This document shows positions 17,982 through 27,153 of a DNA stretch of 64,000 nucleotides, one piece after another. The notes beneath the pieces were generated by a model. That model was not told the origin of the DNA. It saw only the letters and a list, made by a program, of their open reading frames with translations, and made no database searches. The DNA is from 2-02-FULL-55-14 sp964534125 (GTDB lineage Bacteria > Bacteroidota > Ignavibacteria > UBA10030), in assembly GCA_964534125.1 (NCBI GenBank), contig CAZHOJ010000002.1, forward strand, positions 369,411-433,410, given 5' to 3'. Positions within the stretch are counted from its first letter, which is position 1, and every line of letters begins with the position of its first letter. A program made the position numbers and the translations under genes.

Positions 17982-19571
17982 TCACGAACCGGCAGAACAA
18001 AGGCGCCGCACTCGCCGAATGCCCAGCACAATACCACCGATAAGGACGACAGATAGCAGAAGAAGTATGCCGATCGTGAGCTTCGCAAGAAGCGGAAATC
18101 CCCAGGCGACATCGAACGATACCGGTACGTATCGTATCCTGGACGTGTCGATCTTCCCCTCGTCAATGAAGGTCTTCACCAGCGTATGCACCGCAGCTGG
18201 CTGTGAACGCCAGAGGTCCATGACATGACCTGCTTCCGACAGGATGACATGCGTCCCATTCGGGAAATGGGGCAACATATCATTGGTGACGTTCTCTGCA
18301 GGCGTAGAGGCATCAAGAGAGCCGCTCAGAAAGAGCGTTTGCACACTGCAGCCTGCCATTGTTCTGTATTCCTCAGGGATTGTCCTGATGGGCCAGGAGG
18401 ATGACTCTGCCGCGGACCAGAGGAACGCCCCGAGAGGGGCGCCGAACAGGGCATCCTCAGGGTCGAGCTCTTCCCGGTAATTCCTCGACGTATCGCCATC
18501 CGAACTCATCGCCTTGGAGGCGTTGTCTCCCCAGTTCACTGAGGTCGGGAAGATGTATGACGCGACGACCGACATCAACCACAGCCCGCTCGGGTCGCCA
18601 TTCGCAGCTGCCACATATGCATCGAATCCTTGTGCAGCAGTCTCCGTGTGAAAAAGAAAAGCGTTCATCGCTGCCCGCACAGTCCCCTCGTGGATCGGCA
18701 GGAACAACCAGCTCGTCGGAAAATCGTCCCTGACGACCCTCATCGCCCGCACGAGGTCTGGATATCTCCTGACAGCGCCTGCATCTTTGCTCCACAACCT
18801 TGCGTACCGCTCGATGATCCGGTCGTTCGCATACGGATCCCACACCATATGACCCGGGGGATTCGAGCCAACCATCACCATGCGCTCGATGTGCGATGCA
18901 TACGTGCGGGCATACAAATATGCTATCCTCGTTCCATAGCTCTCAGCGACGATGATGATCCTGTCGTATCCGAGCAGCAACCTGACCGCTTCGATGTCAT
19001 CCGCGACCTCGAGAGGGGTGTATCCATCGAGGTCGACACCGCTCCGGATGAGGCGTTCAGAACATGATCCATATCCTTTTGCAGCATCTGAGAGCATCTC
19101 TTCGCTCAACAGATCACTCCCCTCTTCAAGCGCCTGAACGACCTCCGGGCAGTCGAGGGACACATCTCCGTCCACGCCGCGATAGCCAACCATGACATGA
19201 TCGTGCTCCCCGATGAAGAAGTTGTACTGGAACGAGCTGAGGTTCGATTGTCCGGGCCCCCCGGACAGCCAGAAGATTGGCGCCGACGCATTCATCGCGT
19301 TTTGCGCCCGGATGCGGTACACAGGGAGCCGGATCGAACGCGACCCTGCACGCGACCGGACCTCCGGCACATGGACCGAACCGGTATCGGTCAGCCACGA
19401 GCGGGCGATGATCGTCAGGATGGAGTCATCTTTCAGCCTGAACACTTCTTGCTCGACTGGAGCCGTACCGAAACCATCCTGTGCGTCAGCAGCAGTCGTC
19501 AACAGTAAGGGGACGACTCCATACAAGAGGACTGTTCCTATAAAGGGGAATGATGTGAGCCTGCCGATCAT
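17982..19571 (-). CDS. Secreted alpha/beta hydrolase (TAP-like, S33 type)
   Basis: 529 residues from the ATG at 19571, which has GAGGT just upstream; a TTG at 19598 is a weaker alternative. A signal peptide (GTVLLYGVVPLLLTTAADAQ) is followed by an alpha/beta hydrolase fold: oxyanion loop WLSGGPGQSN, nucleophile elbow VAESYGTRIAYLYA, a large helical lid, then the TAP-like C-terminal part with LFLSGSLDASTPAENV (acid) and ILSEAGHVMDL (catalytic His). A final transmembrane helix (LTIGILLLLSVVLIGGIVLGI) suggests membrane anchoring. The family includes prolyl and tripeptidyl aminopeptidases; the substrate is unknown. It is divergent from the methyltransferase-HEAT gene. Confidence 0.88.
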   Translation of the reverse strand: MIGRLTSFPFIGTVLLYGVVPLLLTTAADAQDGFGTAPVEQEVFRLKDDSILTIIARSWLTDTGSVHVPEVRSRAGSRSIRLPVYRIRAQNAMNASAPIFWLSGGPGQSNLSSFQYNFFIGEHDHVMVGYRGVDGDVSLDCPEVVQALEEGSDLLSEEMLSDAAKGYGSCSERLIRSGVDLDGYTPLEVADDIEAVRLLLGYDRIIIVAESYGTRIAYLYARTYASHIERMVMVGSNPPGHMVWDPYANDRIIERYARLWSKDAGAVRRYPDLVRAMRVVRDDFPTSWLFLPIHEGTVRAAMNAFLFHTETAAQGFDAYVAAANGDPSGLWLMSVVASYIFPTSVNWGDNASKAMSSDGDTSRNYREELDPEDALFGAPLGAFLWSAAESSSWPIRTIPEEYRTMAGCSVQTLFLSGSLDASTPAENVTNDMLPHFPNGTHVILSEAGHVMDLWRSQPAAVHTLVKTFIDEGKIDTSRIRYVPVSFDVAWGFPLLAKLTIGILLLLSVVLIGGIVLGIRRVRRLCSAGS

Positions 19572-19729
19572 GAGCACCTCGCCAATAGGATCGGACAAGG
19601 TACGTCATCAACGACGGACCCTCAAGCGCCATGCATCCATGTCCGCGCAAAATCGTATACGCCAGTTGGTGTCATCATTCATCAGATGGCTGGTTTCTGT
19701 ATGTTACAGTATCCACTGTGAGATCCAGC

Positions 19730-21421
19730 ATGGCCGATCGAACCTCGCCCACGATCCTGCTCTTTGTCCTGTCCTTCGTCTTCACCGCGGGGCTTACGTT
19801 CGCAAGCCTCGAACTCCCATACCTCGTCGATCAATACCTTATCGATACGGTCCGGACGCCGGACATTGAATCCCGCACGGGCGAAGGGAGCGAGCACGCG
19901 ACAGAGATCTTCATACGACATTACCATCTCCGCACGATCGGATACCTCAGTTTCTTTCTCACACTCATTTTGATCGGATGGGGATTCGCCACCCGACGAG
20001 GATTCCTCGCCGCTCTCGGCGCCCTGGGCCTGATACTCCCTATGTTCGCGCAGTTCGCAGGAGTCATGTTCTTCCTTGCAGGGCTCGGCATGCTTAATCT
20101 GTTTTGGCTACCGGTCCTGGACGTCGCGTGGGACATTCCGCAGCTGGGAAGTATCATCAGGGCCCCCTTCGACATCGCCCGATCGTTCTTCGGCCTCCTC
20201 GGATTGAATGTCACATGGCCACTCATCTACCTCTTCATCGCGGGAGGATTGTTCATCTTCCTCACTTCATCGTTCACATGGCTTCGGGCCCGTTCCGGGG
20301 ATCACCCGATCGCGCGCTCATGGCTGTATCGCTATTCCCGGCATCCGCAATACCTCGGATGGATAGTGTGGACGTATGGATTGTATCTGCTCATCCTCCA
20401 GGCCCGATACCCCAAGCGTTCATGGGGGATCGATGCGAGTCTATCGTGGCTGCTCGCTACGATGGTCATCATTGGAGTCGCGATGCTGGAGGAGCTGACC
20501 ATGAAAGAGCGCTCGAAGGATGATTACGAGGAGTACCGTGCCAAAACCCCTTTCCTGTTCCCCGTTCCGCATATCGTCGATCGCATTGCCGCCTTTCCCC
20601 TGCGGATCATGTTCCGGACAGAACATGCTGAACGGCCTTGGCATGTAGCAGCATACATAAGCCTTCTGACCATCTCTTTTGTGACAGGTTCATGGTTCTT
20701 CTACGGCCCGGGCTTGACCGCGGCAGCCAGTGTTCTCGCGTCCGATACAAGGACGGAAGAGCAGCTGAAGGAACTGGCCGAACGGATCAGGGCGACAGAA
20801 CATCCCCGGGTTCGATATCATCTTGCCTTCGAACTCGCCCAAAAAGGGGCTGCAAGTCTTCCATATTTCGAACTGATGCTCGACGACAGCCTCCCCTCCG
20901 TTCGTGCAGCCGGACTTGACGGGATACGTGCGCTCGGCCTTCCCGAAGCCGTGCCGGCCGTCGTGAACATGATCGACGACTCTGCAGGCAGTGTGCGCGA
21001 GACAGCCGTCCGCGCTCTGGCGGAACTCGGCGGTCCCCTTTCGATAAAGCCGCTGCTCGGGCTGTGTATGGCTCCGGACAGACGGCTCCGCATCACGGCG
21101 CTCAATGGACTTGCCCGTATGGCTGTGCGTGAGGCCATACCCTATGCCCGCGATGGGCTGCAGGATGACCAGGTCTGGTACAGGAGAGCATGCATCAACG
21201 CACTTGCATCGCTCCGGGCATACGAAGCCGAGGCAGACGTGAGCGAATTGCTCTCCGAGGAGAGCGTCCACATTCGACGCGCTGCTGCTCTCGCTCTTTC
21301 GAGGATCGGCTCGGAGGAGTCGCGCCCCGTTCTCACTGATGCAATGCGTGACGAGGATCCCGAGGTGCGCCTGTATGCCGAGGAAGCCCTCAGGACTCTC
21401 CATTCACGGCAGCGTGAATAG
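19730..21421 (+). CDS. Isoprenylcysteine methyltransferase-like membrane protein fused to HEAT repeats
   Basis: 563 residues. Residues 1-300 hold about six membrane helices and the motif YRYSRHPQYLGWIVWTYG followed by MLEELTMKERSKDDYEEYRAKTPFLFP, which matches the SAM-binding region of ICMT/phospholipid-methyltransferase-like enzymes. After one more helix (YISLLTISFVTGSWFFYG), residues 330-563 form about six HEAT/PBS-lyase-type repeats (LPSVRAAGLDGIRALGLPEAV, SVRETAVRALAELGG, VHIRRAAALALSRIGSEES). The start ATG at 19730 has only a weak ribosome site. It probably methylates a lipid or prenyl-like group, with the repeats as a docking surface; both points are inference. Confidence 0.82.
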   Translation: MADRTSPTILLFVLSFVFTAGLTFASLELPYLVDQYLIDTVRTPDIESRTGEGSEHATEIFIRHYHLRTIGYLSFFLTLILIGWGFATRRGFLAALGALGLILPMFAQFAGVMFFLAGLGMLNLFWLPVLDVAWDIPQLGSIIRAPFDIARSFFGLLGLNVTWPLIYLFIAGGLFIFLTSSFTWLRARSGDHPIARSWLYRYSRHPQYLGWIVWTYGLYLLILQARYPKRSWGIDASLSWLLATMVIIGVAMLEELTMKERSKDDYEEYRAKTPFLFPVPHIVDRIAAFPLRIMFRTEHAERPWHVAAYISLLTISFVTGSWFFYGPGLTAAASVLASDTRTEEQLKELAERIRATEHPRVRYHLAFELAQKGAASLPYFELMLDDSLPSVRAAGLDGIRALGLPEAVPAVVNMIDDSAGSVRETAVRALAELGGPLSIKPLLGLCMAPDRRLRITALNGLARMAVREAIPYARDGLQDDQVWYRRACINALASLRAYEAEADVSELLSEESVHIRRAAALALSRIGSEESRPVLTDAMRDEDPEVRLYAEEALRTLHSRQRE

Positions 21422-21497
21422 GTGTGCCCGCCGGCTTGACAGGGTTCTCTCTTCTACCGTACCTTTCTCTGCCATCACCTAACAGGAAGGATCCACC

Positions 21498-22058
21498 ATG
21501 GAATTCATCGTCCTCGGTATCGTGGTCATCCTCATCGGATGGGTCATCGTCAAATACAATCAGCTCATCCAGCTCCGGAACCAGACCATGAACGGCTGGA
21601 AGCAGATCGACGTGCAGCTCAAGCGCCGGCACGACCTGATACCGAACCTTGTCAACACGGTCAAGGGATACATGAAGTTCGAGCAGGAGACTCTGGAGAA
21701 GGTCATCCAGGCGAGGAATGCTGCGGTGAACGCGACGGGCGTCGCCGATGCCGCCGCGAAGGAAGGTGCGCTGACGGGGATGCTCTCGAAACTCTTCGCC
21801 CTCGTAGAGAACTATCCGGACCTGAAAGCGAACCAGAATGTTATGCAGCTGCAGGAGGAACTGACGAGCACCGAGAACAAGGTGTCGTTCGCACGCCAGT
21901 TTTACAACGATATCGCGACGAAGTTCAATACTGTTCAGCAGATGTTCCCGGCCAACATGATCGCCGGCATGTTCGGATTCAAGCCTGCCGAGCTGTTCGA
22001 GATCACGGAAGCTGCGGAGCGGTCGGTGCCCAACGTGGATCTGTCTCTCAACAAGTGA
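21498..22058 (+). CDS. lemA: LemA family protein
   Basis: 186 residues: an N-terminal membrane anchor (FIVLGIVVILIGWVIVKYNQL) followed by the LemA helical domain (RNQTMNGWKQIDVQLKRRHDLIPNLVNTVKGYM, then YPDLKANQNVMQLQEELTSTENKVSFARQFYND). A strong AGGAAGG box lies seven bases before the ATG. It is followed 43 bases later by htpX, a pairing common in many bacteria. The role is unclear; it probably helps envelope homeostasis with the protease. Confidence 0.95.
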   Translation: MEFIVLGIVVILIGWVIVKYNQLIQLRNQTMNGWKQIDVQLKRRHDLIPNLVNTVKGYMKFEQETLEKVIQARNAAVNATGVADAAAKEGALTGMLSKLFALVENYPDLKANQNVMQLQEELTSTENKVSFARQFYNDIATKFNTVQQMFPANMIAGMFGFKPAELFEITEAAERSVPNVDLSLNK

Positions 22059-22101
22059 GCAGACATCTGCGACCTCTGTTGTCTGAGGTCGCGAGGCCCG
22101 T

Positions 22102-23058
22102 ATGAATCTCTACGAACAGCAGTCCCGCAACCGCCGGATGACCATCATGGTCATGGCCGGATTCACGCTCTTTGTCGCCTTGCTGGGCCTCGGATTCGAC
22201 ACGTTTTTCCTCGGAACGGTCAGCGAGGAGTTCTTCCTCCCCATCGGCTCCTTCGCCGGACTTGTTGCCGGGACGGCTTCGGCATTCTGGAGCATGCGCG
22301 GAGGAGCAAAGGCCGTGCTTGCCTCAGCGGGCGCCATCCCAGCCGACACGGCCAAAGACAACCACAGACAACTGCTGAACGTCGTCGACGAAATGCGCAT
22401 TGCCTCGGGACTTCCGATGCCGCGCGTCTACGTCGTCCCGGACCTTGATCCGAACGCCTTCGCGACAGGGACATCGCCCGAGACCGCTGCTGTGGCTGTC
22501 ACGGAAGGACTCCTCACGACGCTGAACCGCGAAGAGCTCCAGGGTGTGATAGCGCACGAGATGGCGCATATCCGGAACTTCGACATCCGGTTGATGACCA
22601 TCGTCGCGGCTCTGGTGGGAACGGTGCTGTTGCTTTCGGACATGGCCCTCCGTTCCATGCGCTACGGAGGAGGGAGAAAAGGGGGTCGCGGAAAATCATC
22701 CGGTTCTTCCGGACCTCTCTTCGTCATCTGGATCATCGCCATCATCCTCTCCCCTGTCATCGCACAGATCCTCGCGATGCTGGTGTCGAGGAAGCGGGAA
22801 TACCTTGCTGACGCAACGGGCGCTGAATTGACGCGGAACCCGCTTGCCCTGGCCAGTGCCCTGCGGAAACTGGAGCGCGCCAACGAACCCACCGCCGCCA
22901 TCAAGAAAGGTGCGGCGCATCTCTGTATCGTGGACCCGAAGGGCCGGAAGCTGAACGAGAAGGAAGGAAAGGTCGCTGATATCTTTGCCACGCACCCGCC
23001 GATCGAACGGCGCATCAAGCTCCTGATGGCGATGGCGTATGCCGACACCCCCGCGTAG
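22102..23058 (+). CDS. htpX: HtpX-like M48 zinc metalloprotease
   Basis: 318 residues. Two N-terminal membrane helices (IMVMAGFTLFVALLGLGF and IGSFAGLVAGTASAFW) precede the zinc motif IAHEMAHIRNFD near residue 152, the third ligand lies in REYLADATGAELTR, and a second helix pair sits around residues 210-230. The IFATHPPIERRIKLL ending is typical. It acts on misfolded membrane proteins at the cytoplasmic membrane. It forms an operon with lemA. Confidence 0.94.
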   Translation: MNLYEQQSRNRRMTIMVMAGFTLFVALLGLGFDTFFLGTVSEEFFLPIGSFAGLVAGTASAFWSMRGGAKAVLASAGAIPADTAKDNHRQLLNVVDEMRIASGLPMPRVYVVPDLDPNAFATGTSPETAAVAVTEGLLTTLNREELQGVIAHEMAHIRNFDIRLMTIVAALVGTVLLLSDMALRSMRYGGGRKGGRGKSSGSSGPLFVIWIIAIILSPVIAQILAMLVSRKREYLADATGAELTRNPLALASALRKLERANEPTAAIKKGAAHLCIVDPKGRKLNEKEGKVADIFATHPPIERRIKLLMAMAYADTPA

Positions 23059-23151
23059 ACGTTCTGTTCACCCTGCCCCGCCAGCTGCATCCACACATCC
23101 GCGCCGGTGCCCGGAATGCCAGGGCATCCCGAGCTACCGGACATGGCCACA

Positions 23152-23580
23152 TCATTCAGCGATGAACTCGACAACATCGGCCCGGATCGAGACCTTCGCG
23201 CTGGTATACAGCAGCAGATTGAGGTTGTCGGAGTCATAGCGGACGTTCACGAGCGCCAGTGTTCTGCCTTTGACAGCCCCGTACTCTCGCTCGAAATTCT
23301 CCCACAGGTCCGCGAGAGCCTCCTGATACAGTAATCCCGTCCCCTGGACGCGCGCCAGGGCCACCGTGGTAGAGGTGAACCCCATCGGAGCGCTGACGCC
23401 GAGAAGGTATCCGGCTTCCGACTCCCCGCTCACGTTGGTCGCGACTATCCTGAAATTCGCGTCGGAGAGCTCCGTCGTCGTGATGCTCGCAGAACCGAAC
23501 ACTCCGGTCTGAGCGCATCCTGTGATCCCGGCAGCGAGTACGATAGCACATGCGACCGGGATGAGAGTGTGCAGTTTCAT
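23152..23580 (-). CDS. Small lipoprotein of unknown function (DUF6567-like)
   Basis: 142 residues, with a clear lipoprotein signal: MKLHTLIPVACAIVLAAGITGC, lipid Cys at 22. The mature part has NFRIVATNVSGESEAGYLLG, then ALADLWENFEREYG, LALVNVRYDSDNLNLLLYT and VSIRADVVEFIAE. I recall a similar pattern in DUF6567 lipoproteins of Bacteroidota, but could not check. The ATG at 23580 is supported by GGGAGG four bases upstream. It converges with htpX; nothing in the surroundings suggests a role. Confidence 0.82.
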   Translation of the reverse strand: MKLHTLIPVACAIVLAAGITGCAQTGVFGSASITTTELSDANFRIVATNVSGESEAGYLLGVSAPMGFTSTTVALARVQGTGLLYQEALADLWENFEREYGAVKGRTLALVNVRYDSDNLNLLLYTSAKVSIRADVVEFIAE

Positions 23581-23792
23581 ATAGCCTCCCTTAGGTGAAA
23601 GTGATTGTTCCTGCATCGATTCGGCGGGGTCAGTTATTGGCATCACGAACTGTACCAAAGCTTCTATATCAACAGGGCTCGTTTTGCCCATCATTGACCG
23701 CCCCGTGTGCACTGGGGTGTACAGAAGGGCCTTTCAGGAGGGCAGTCTGCCGGGCATCTCGTGCTCATGAAGCGGTCCCCCGGGTGTACATG

Positions 23793-23825
23793 CAATGGGT
23801 CCGGGAGGTTCGCCCGGACCCATTG
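23793..23825 (-). terminator. Perfect 13-bp hairpin downstream of cydB
   Basis: Arms CAATGGGTCCGGG (23793-23805) and CCCGGACCCATTG (23813-23825) pair without mismatch around a 7-base loop, 28 bases after the cydB stop. No U-run follows on the minus strand, so it may act as a factor-assisted terminator or an mRNA 3' stabiliser. The rest of 23581-23853 holds nothing I can name. Confidence 0.6.
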
Positions 23826-23853
23826 TCATCCGCCAAACCGGTGCCTTCGACCC

Positions 23854-24888
23854 TCAGTAGCTGTCTTTCGTCAGCACTGTCTTGCCTCTGAACACCCTGT
23901 ACAGGATCACTTTGTAGAGGATCGCGAACGGCATCCCCGAAAGCGCGATATACAGCATGATCGTCAGGGTATACTGCGTCGATGAGTGGGCAAATGCCGT
24001 CAAGCTGTATGCAGCATCCATCGTGGACGGTACCAGCCGCGGGAACAATCCCACAGCTCCCAGCCAGATCATGCTCGAGAAGAGCAGCGATGAGCTGATA
24101 AAAGCACCGACATACTGTTTCCTGCCGATGAGCAGCGGGATGGCCGCGATGGAGAGCAGGGAGATGAGGATGAAGACATACCAGAGCGGTTTCTGCACCT
24201 CAGGATACGCGAAATCGAAAAGGTGCGGAGCCATGAAGAAGGTCAGGATCCCCAGAAGGACATACATCGCCGCAGAGCCCATCCATGTCGACTGCGAGAC
24301 ACGAACCATTCTCTCCATCTGTGCTCCCTCAGATTTCAGCACCAGATACAGAGCACCGTGCATGACGCAGAGCACGACCGTGAAGAGTCCGACAAAGACG
24401 GCGAATGGATTGAGCAGGGTGAAGAATGTGCCGGCATACCAGCCATTCTCATCGATCGGGATGCCGCGCAGAATGTTCCCGAATGCGACTCCCAGCAGGA
24501 GTGCAATGAGAAGTGACCCGATGCCGAAGGTGCGGTCCAGCCACCTGCGCGTCGATTCCTCCTGCGCTTTTGCACGAAAATCGAATGCCACTGCCCTGCC
24601 GATGAGCGCCACCAGCAACAGGATCAGGGCAAGGTAGAATCCGCTCCAGATGGCTGCGTATACCGGAGCAAAGGCGGCGAACAGCGCCCCGCCGCCTGCG
24701 ATCAGCCACACTTCATTCCCGTCCCAAACGGGGCCGACGGAATTGAGATTGATGCGCCGCTCCTGCTCGTCTTTCGCGAACAGATGAAGGATACCGACGC
24801 CCAGGTCGAAGCCGTCAAGGACGGCGTAGCCTGTGAAGAGAACCGTTGTAAGTATGAACCAGAGGGTTTGCAGTGTCGTGAGTTCCAT
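23854..24888 (-). CDS. cydB: Cytochrome bd ubiquinol oxidase subunit II
   Basis: 344-residue integral membrane protein with about eight helices. The N-terminus LQTLWFILTTVLFTGYAVLDGFDLGVGIL is diagnostic of CydB, as are GPVWDGNEVWLIAGGGALFAAFAPVYA, FRAKAQEE and QYTLTIMLYIALSGMPFAILYKVI at the end. With CydA it forms the high-affinity quinol oxidase of the cytoplasmic membrane. The gene starts ten bases after the cydA stop. No CydX-type small gene or cydCD is seen nearby. Confidence 0.96.
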   Translation of the reverse strand: MELTTLQTLWFILTTVLFTGYAVLDGFDLGVGILHLFAKDEQERRINLNSVGPVWDGNEVWLIAGGGALFAAFAPVYAAIWSGFYLALILLLVALIGRAVAFDFRAKAQEESTRRWLDRTFGIGSLLIALLLGVAFGNILRGIPIDENGWYAGTFFTLLNPFAVFVGLFTVVLCVMHGALYLVLKSEGAQMERMVRVSQSTWMGSAAMYVLLGILTFFMAPHLFDFAYPEVQKPLWYVFILISLLSIAAIPLLIGRKQYVGAFISSSLLFSSMIWLGAVGLFPRLVPSTMDAAYSLTAFAHSSTQYTLTIMLYIALSGMPFAILYKVILYRVFRGKTVLTKDSY

Positions 24889-24898
24889 GGCCGTCTCC

Positions 24899-26290
24899 TT
24901 ACGCGTTCACCGGGGCAGGACCTTTTCTGACCGTCTTGACGACCAGCCGGAGCCAGGCGATACCCATGACAGCATAGATAATGAAGAAGATCACGATGGC
25001 GAGAACGACGAGCTCAGCTGACACCGTGACCGACACTGAGTGTTCCGTTCGGAGGAGACGGTACACCGACCACGGCTGTCGTCCGACCTCCGCAGCGATC
25101 CACCCCAGCTGATTCGCTATCACCGGCAGCGGGATCGACCACATGAGTGCCTTCAGCACGAGCGAGTTCTCCCACAGCGTGTTCCTGTACCAGAGATACG
25201 ACGCCACGGCCATGATGAACAGGAACCACATGCCGAGGATCACCATGTTGTGATACGAAACGAATGTCAGGAACAGCGGTGGCCAGTCTGCCTCTGGGAT
25301 CTCCGCAAGTCCCTTGACCGTGGCATTGACATCGCCGAATGCCAGCCAGCTCAGAACCCCCGGTATCTCGATCGGAATCTTGAGCTCGGGGGGACGGTTC
25401 GTCGGGACCGCGAAAAGGACGATGGGAGCCGAATTCTGGCTCTCGTAGATCCCCATAATCGCGGCAAACTTCTCCGGCTGCGTCTCCGCAACCTGTTGCC
25501 CGTGCACGTGGCCGATCGGAAAGATCTGAATGAGCGAGGCCGTGAGCCCGAACACGACTGCATATTTCACCGCGAGCCTGCCGAACTCATTTGCTGCGTT
25601 CTTCCGGACATAGTATGCTCCGATCCCGCCGACAAAGAACGCTCCGGAGATCAGAGCCCCGAAGACCGCGTGGAAGAACCGCGGAAGGGTCGAAGGATTG
25701 AACACCGCCTCCATGAAGTCGACCAGGACCGCACGTGCATTCGTCAGGTCGAAGGCGGACGGGTTCAGGACATACACGGCTTGGCTGATGATGCGGCCAT
25801 CAGCCAGAGCGATGGCAAATCCTGCCGGCGTCTGCTGCCAGCTGTTGGCGACGATGATCCAGAAGGCAGAAATGGTCGCGCCAAGCGCAACCATAAAGAT
25901 GGAGAACACATGCGCGCCGCGGGAGATCCTGTCGCGTCCAAAGAGGTAGAGCCCGAGGAAGGTCGATTCCATGAAAAAGGCAAATACGGCTTCGGCGGCG
26001 AGCGGGGCGCCGAAAATATCTCCGACGAATCGGGAGTACTGACTCCAGTTCGTGCCGAACTGGAACACCATGACGAGACCTGTCGCGACGCCGATAGCGA
26101 ATGTGAACCCGAACAGCTTTCCGAAGAACCGTCCGAGCTGCTCGTAGACGGGCTTCCCCGTCTTCCATCCCGCCGCCTCAAAAGCAACAAGGATCCACGC
26201 AAGACCGATCGTGATCGTCGGGAAGATGTAATGGAATGCGACCGTCATCCAGAACTTCATACGGGCGAGGAGTACCACATCGATATCCAT
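24899..26290 (-). CDS. cydA: Cytochrome bd ubiquinol oxidase subunit I
   Basis: 463-residue heme-bearing subunit that oxidises quinol and reduces O2. His20 in TVAFHYIFPTITIG is the heme b595/d-side ligand position, FHAVFGALISGAFFVGG carries the b558 His, and FVSYHNMVILGMWFL carries the Met region. The Q-loop is short (the insertion found in E. coli is missing), which is normal for this length. GRDRISRGAHVFSI and WIAAEVGRQPWSVY are conserved blocks. It gives the cell a second terminal oxidase besides the caa3-type enzyme at 31.6-36.3 kb. Confidence 0.96.
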   Translation of the reverse strand: MDIDVVLLARMKFWMTVAFHYIFPTITIGLAWILVAFEAAGWKTGKPVYEQLGRFFGKLFGFTFAIGVATGLVMVFQFGTNWSQYSRFVGDIFGAPLAAEAVFAFFMESTFLGLYLFGRDRISRGAHVFSIFMVALGATISAFWIIVANSWQQTPAGFAIALADGRIISQAVYVLNPSAFDLTNARAVLVDFMEAVFNPSTLPRFFHAVFGALISGAFFVGGIGAYYVRKNAANEFGRLAVKYAVVFGLTASLIQIFPIGHVHGQQVAETQPEKFAAIMGIYESQNSAPIVLFAVPTNRPPELKIPIEIPGVLSWLAFGDVNATVKGLAEIPEADWPPLFLTFVSYHNMVILGMWFLFIMAVASYLWYRNTLWENSLVLKALMWSIPLPVIANQLGWIAAEVGRQPWSVYRLLRTEHSVSVTVSAELVVLAIVIFFIIYAVMGIAWLRLVVKTVRKGPAPVNA

Positions 26291-26593
26291 GGAATGCCTT
26301 TCAGTTGGTTACTGGAACATCCGTCCGGCGGACCGGATCATAGCTGACCGGAGAGATCAGGCCGAATGCTGCTCACACGCGACACTCTCTGCATCTGATG
26401 TGCCAATCATGATGCGGATGATGCAAGGTTTTTCCGTCGATTTCCCTATCTGATGGCCGGACATTATTGGCGAAAATTGTGACTCTTGGAAGTATTCGCA
26501 GTTTTAGGAACGGAAGAGGGATGCGATGGCTTCGGAGAGGACGATCCTGTCGGCCTTCGGGGAGTGGATGGGACAGGCTCGCTTTCGGGATGA
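26291..26593. other. Leader region upstream of cydA
   Basis: About 300 bases without a gene, holding the cydA promoter and the 3' side of the acetyltransferase. No convincing -35/-10 pair, FNR box or Rex-type operator could be picked out by eye. Confidence 0.5.
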
Positions 26594-27106
26594 TCATGTC
26601 CCCGCTGATGCTATGCCCCGCCAGCCGATGAGGTGTTCGACAGAGGTCTGCCCCATGGTGAAGGGTGCCCGCTCCGTAAACGTGAAGCCGATCCTCGCGT
26701 ACCAATCGAGGGCCTCAGTGTTCTTTGTCATAACTCCCAACCAGATCCTGTCCATTCCGAACGAAGCGGCGACCTTCTCTGCTTCCTTCAGCAGAAGCCC
26801 CCCTGCCCCGTGCCCCTGAAATGCCGGGTGGACGTAGATGGATGTGAGGTAGATGCGGTTTTGTTCTCTGTTGTATGTTGTCCGTGCGTATCCGGCGGGA
26901 GCGCCATCCGACAGCGCCATGAAGCCGCGGACATCCGGAGAAGTGAACAGAACGGAGAGGGCCGATGGTGAATAGTGCTCGTCATAGTAGGTGCGGAGAT
27001 CGGTCTCGGGGATGAATCCCGAATAAGCCTTCATCCAGGATTCCCAGATGATGTGCCTGATGTGTTCCACATCGGCCTGTATCCAGGGGCGAACAAGGAG
27101 TGTCAT
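26594..27106 (-). CDS. GNAT family N-acetyltransferase
   Basis: 170 residues with the GNAT fold: N-terminal VRPWIQADVEHIRHIIWESW, the motif A segment IYLTSIYVHPAFQGHGAGGLLLKEAEKVA, which binds acetyl-CoA (Q-x-x-G-x-G/A type), and motif B as VMTKNTEALDWYARIGFTFTER. The substrate cannot be told from sequence. It stands alone between cydA and a barrel gene, on the same strand. The ATG at 27106 follows AAGGAG. Confidence 0.92.
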   Translation of the reverse strand: MTLLVRPWIQADVEHIRHIIWESWMKAYSGFIPETDLRTYYDEHYSPSALSVLFTSPDVRGFMALSDGAPAGYARTTYNREQNRIYLTSIYVHPAFQGHGAGGLLLKEAEKVAASFGMDRIWLGVMTKNTEALDWYARIGFTFTERAPFTMGQTSVEHLIGWRGIASAGT

Positions 27107-27153
27107 GGCGTTGCCTGCATTCCCTTCTCCCGTGGACCCGAGTACGGAATGCC

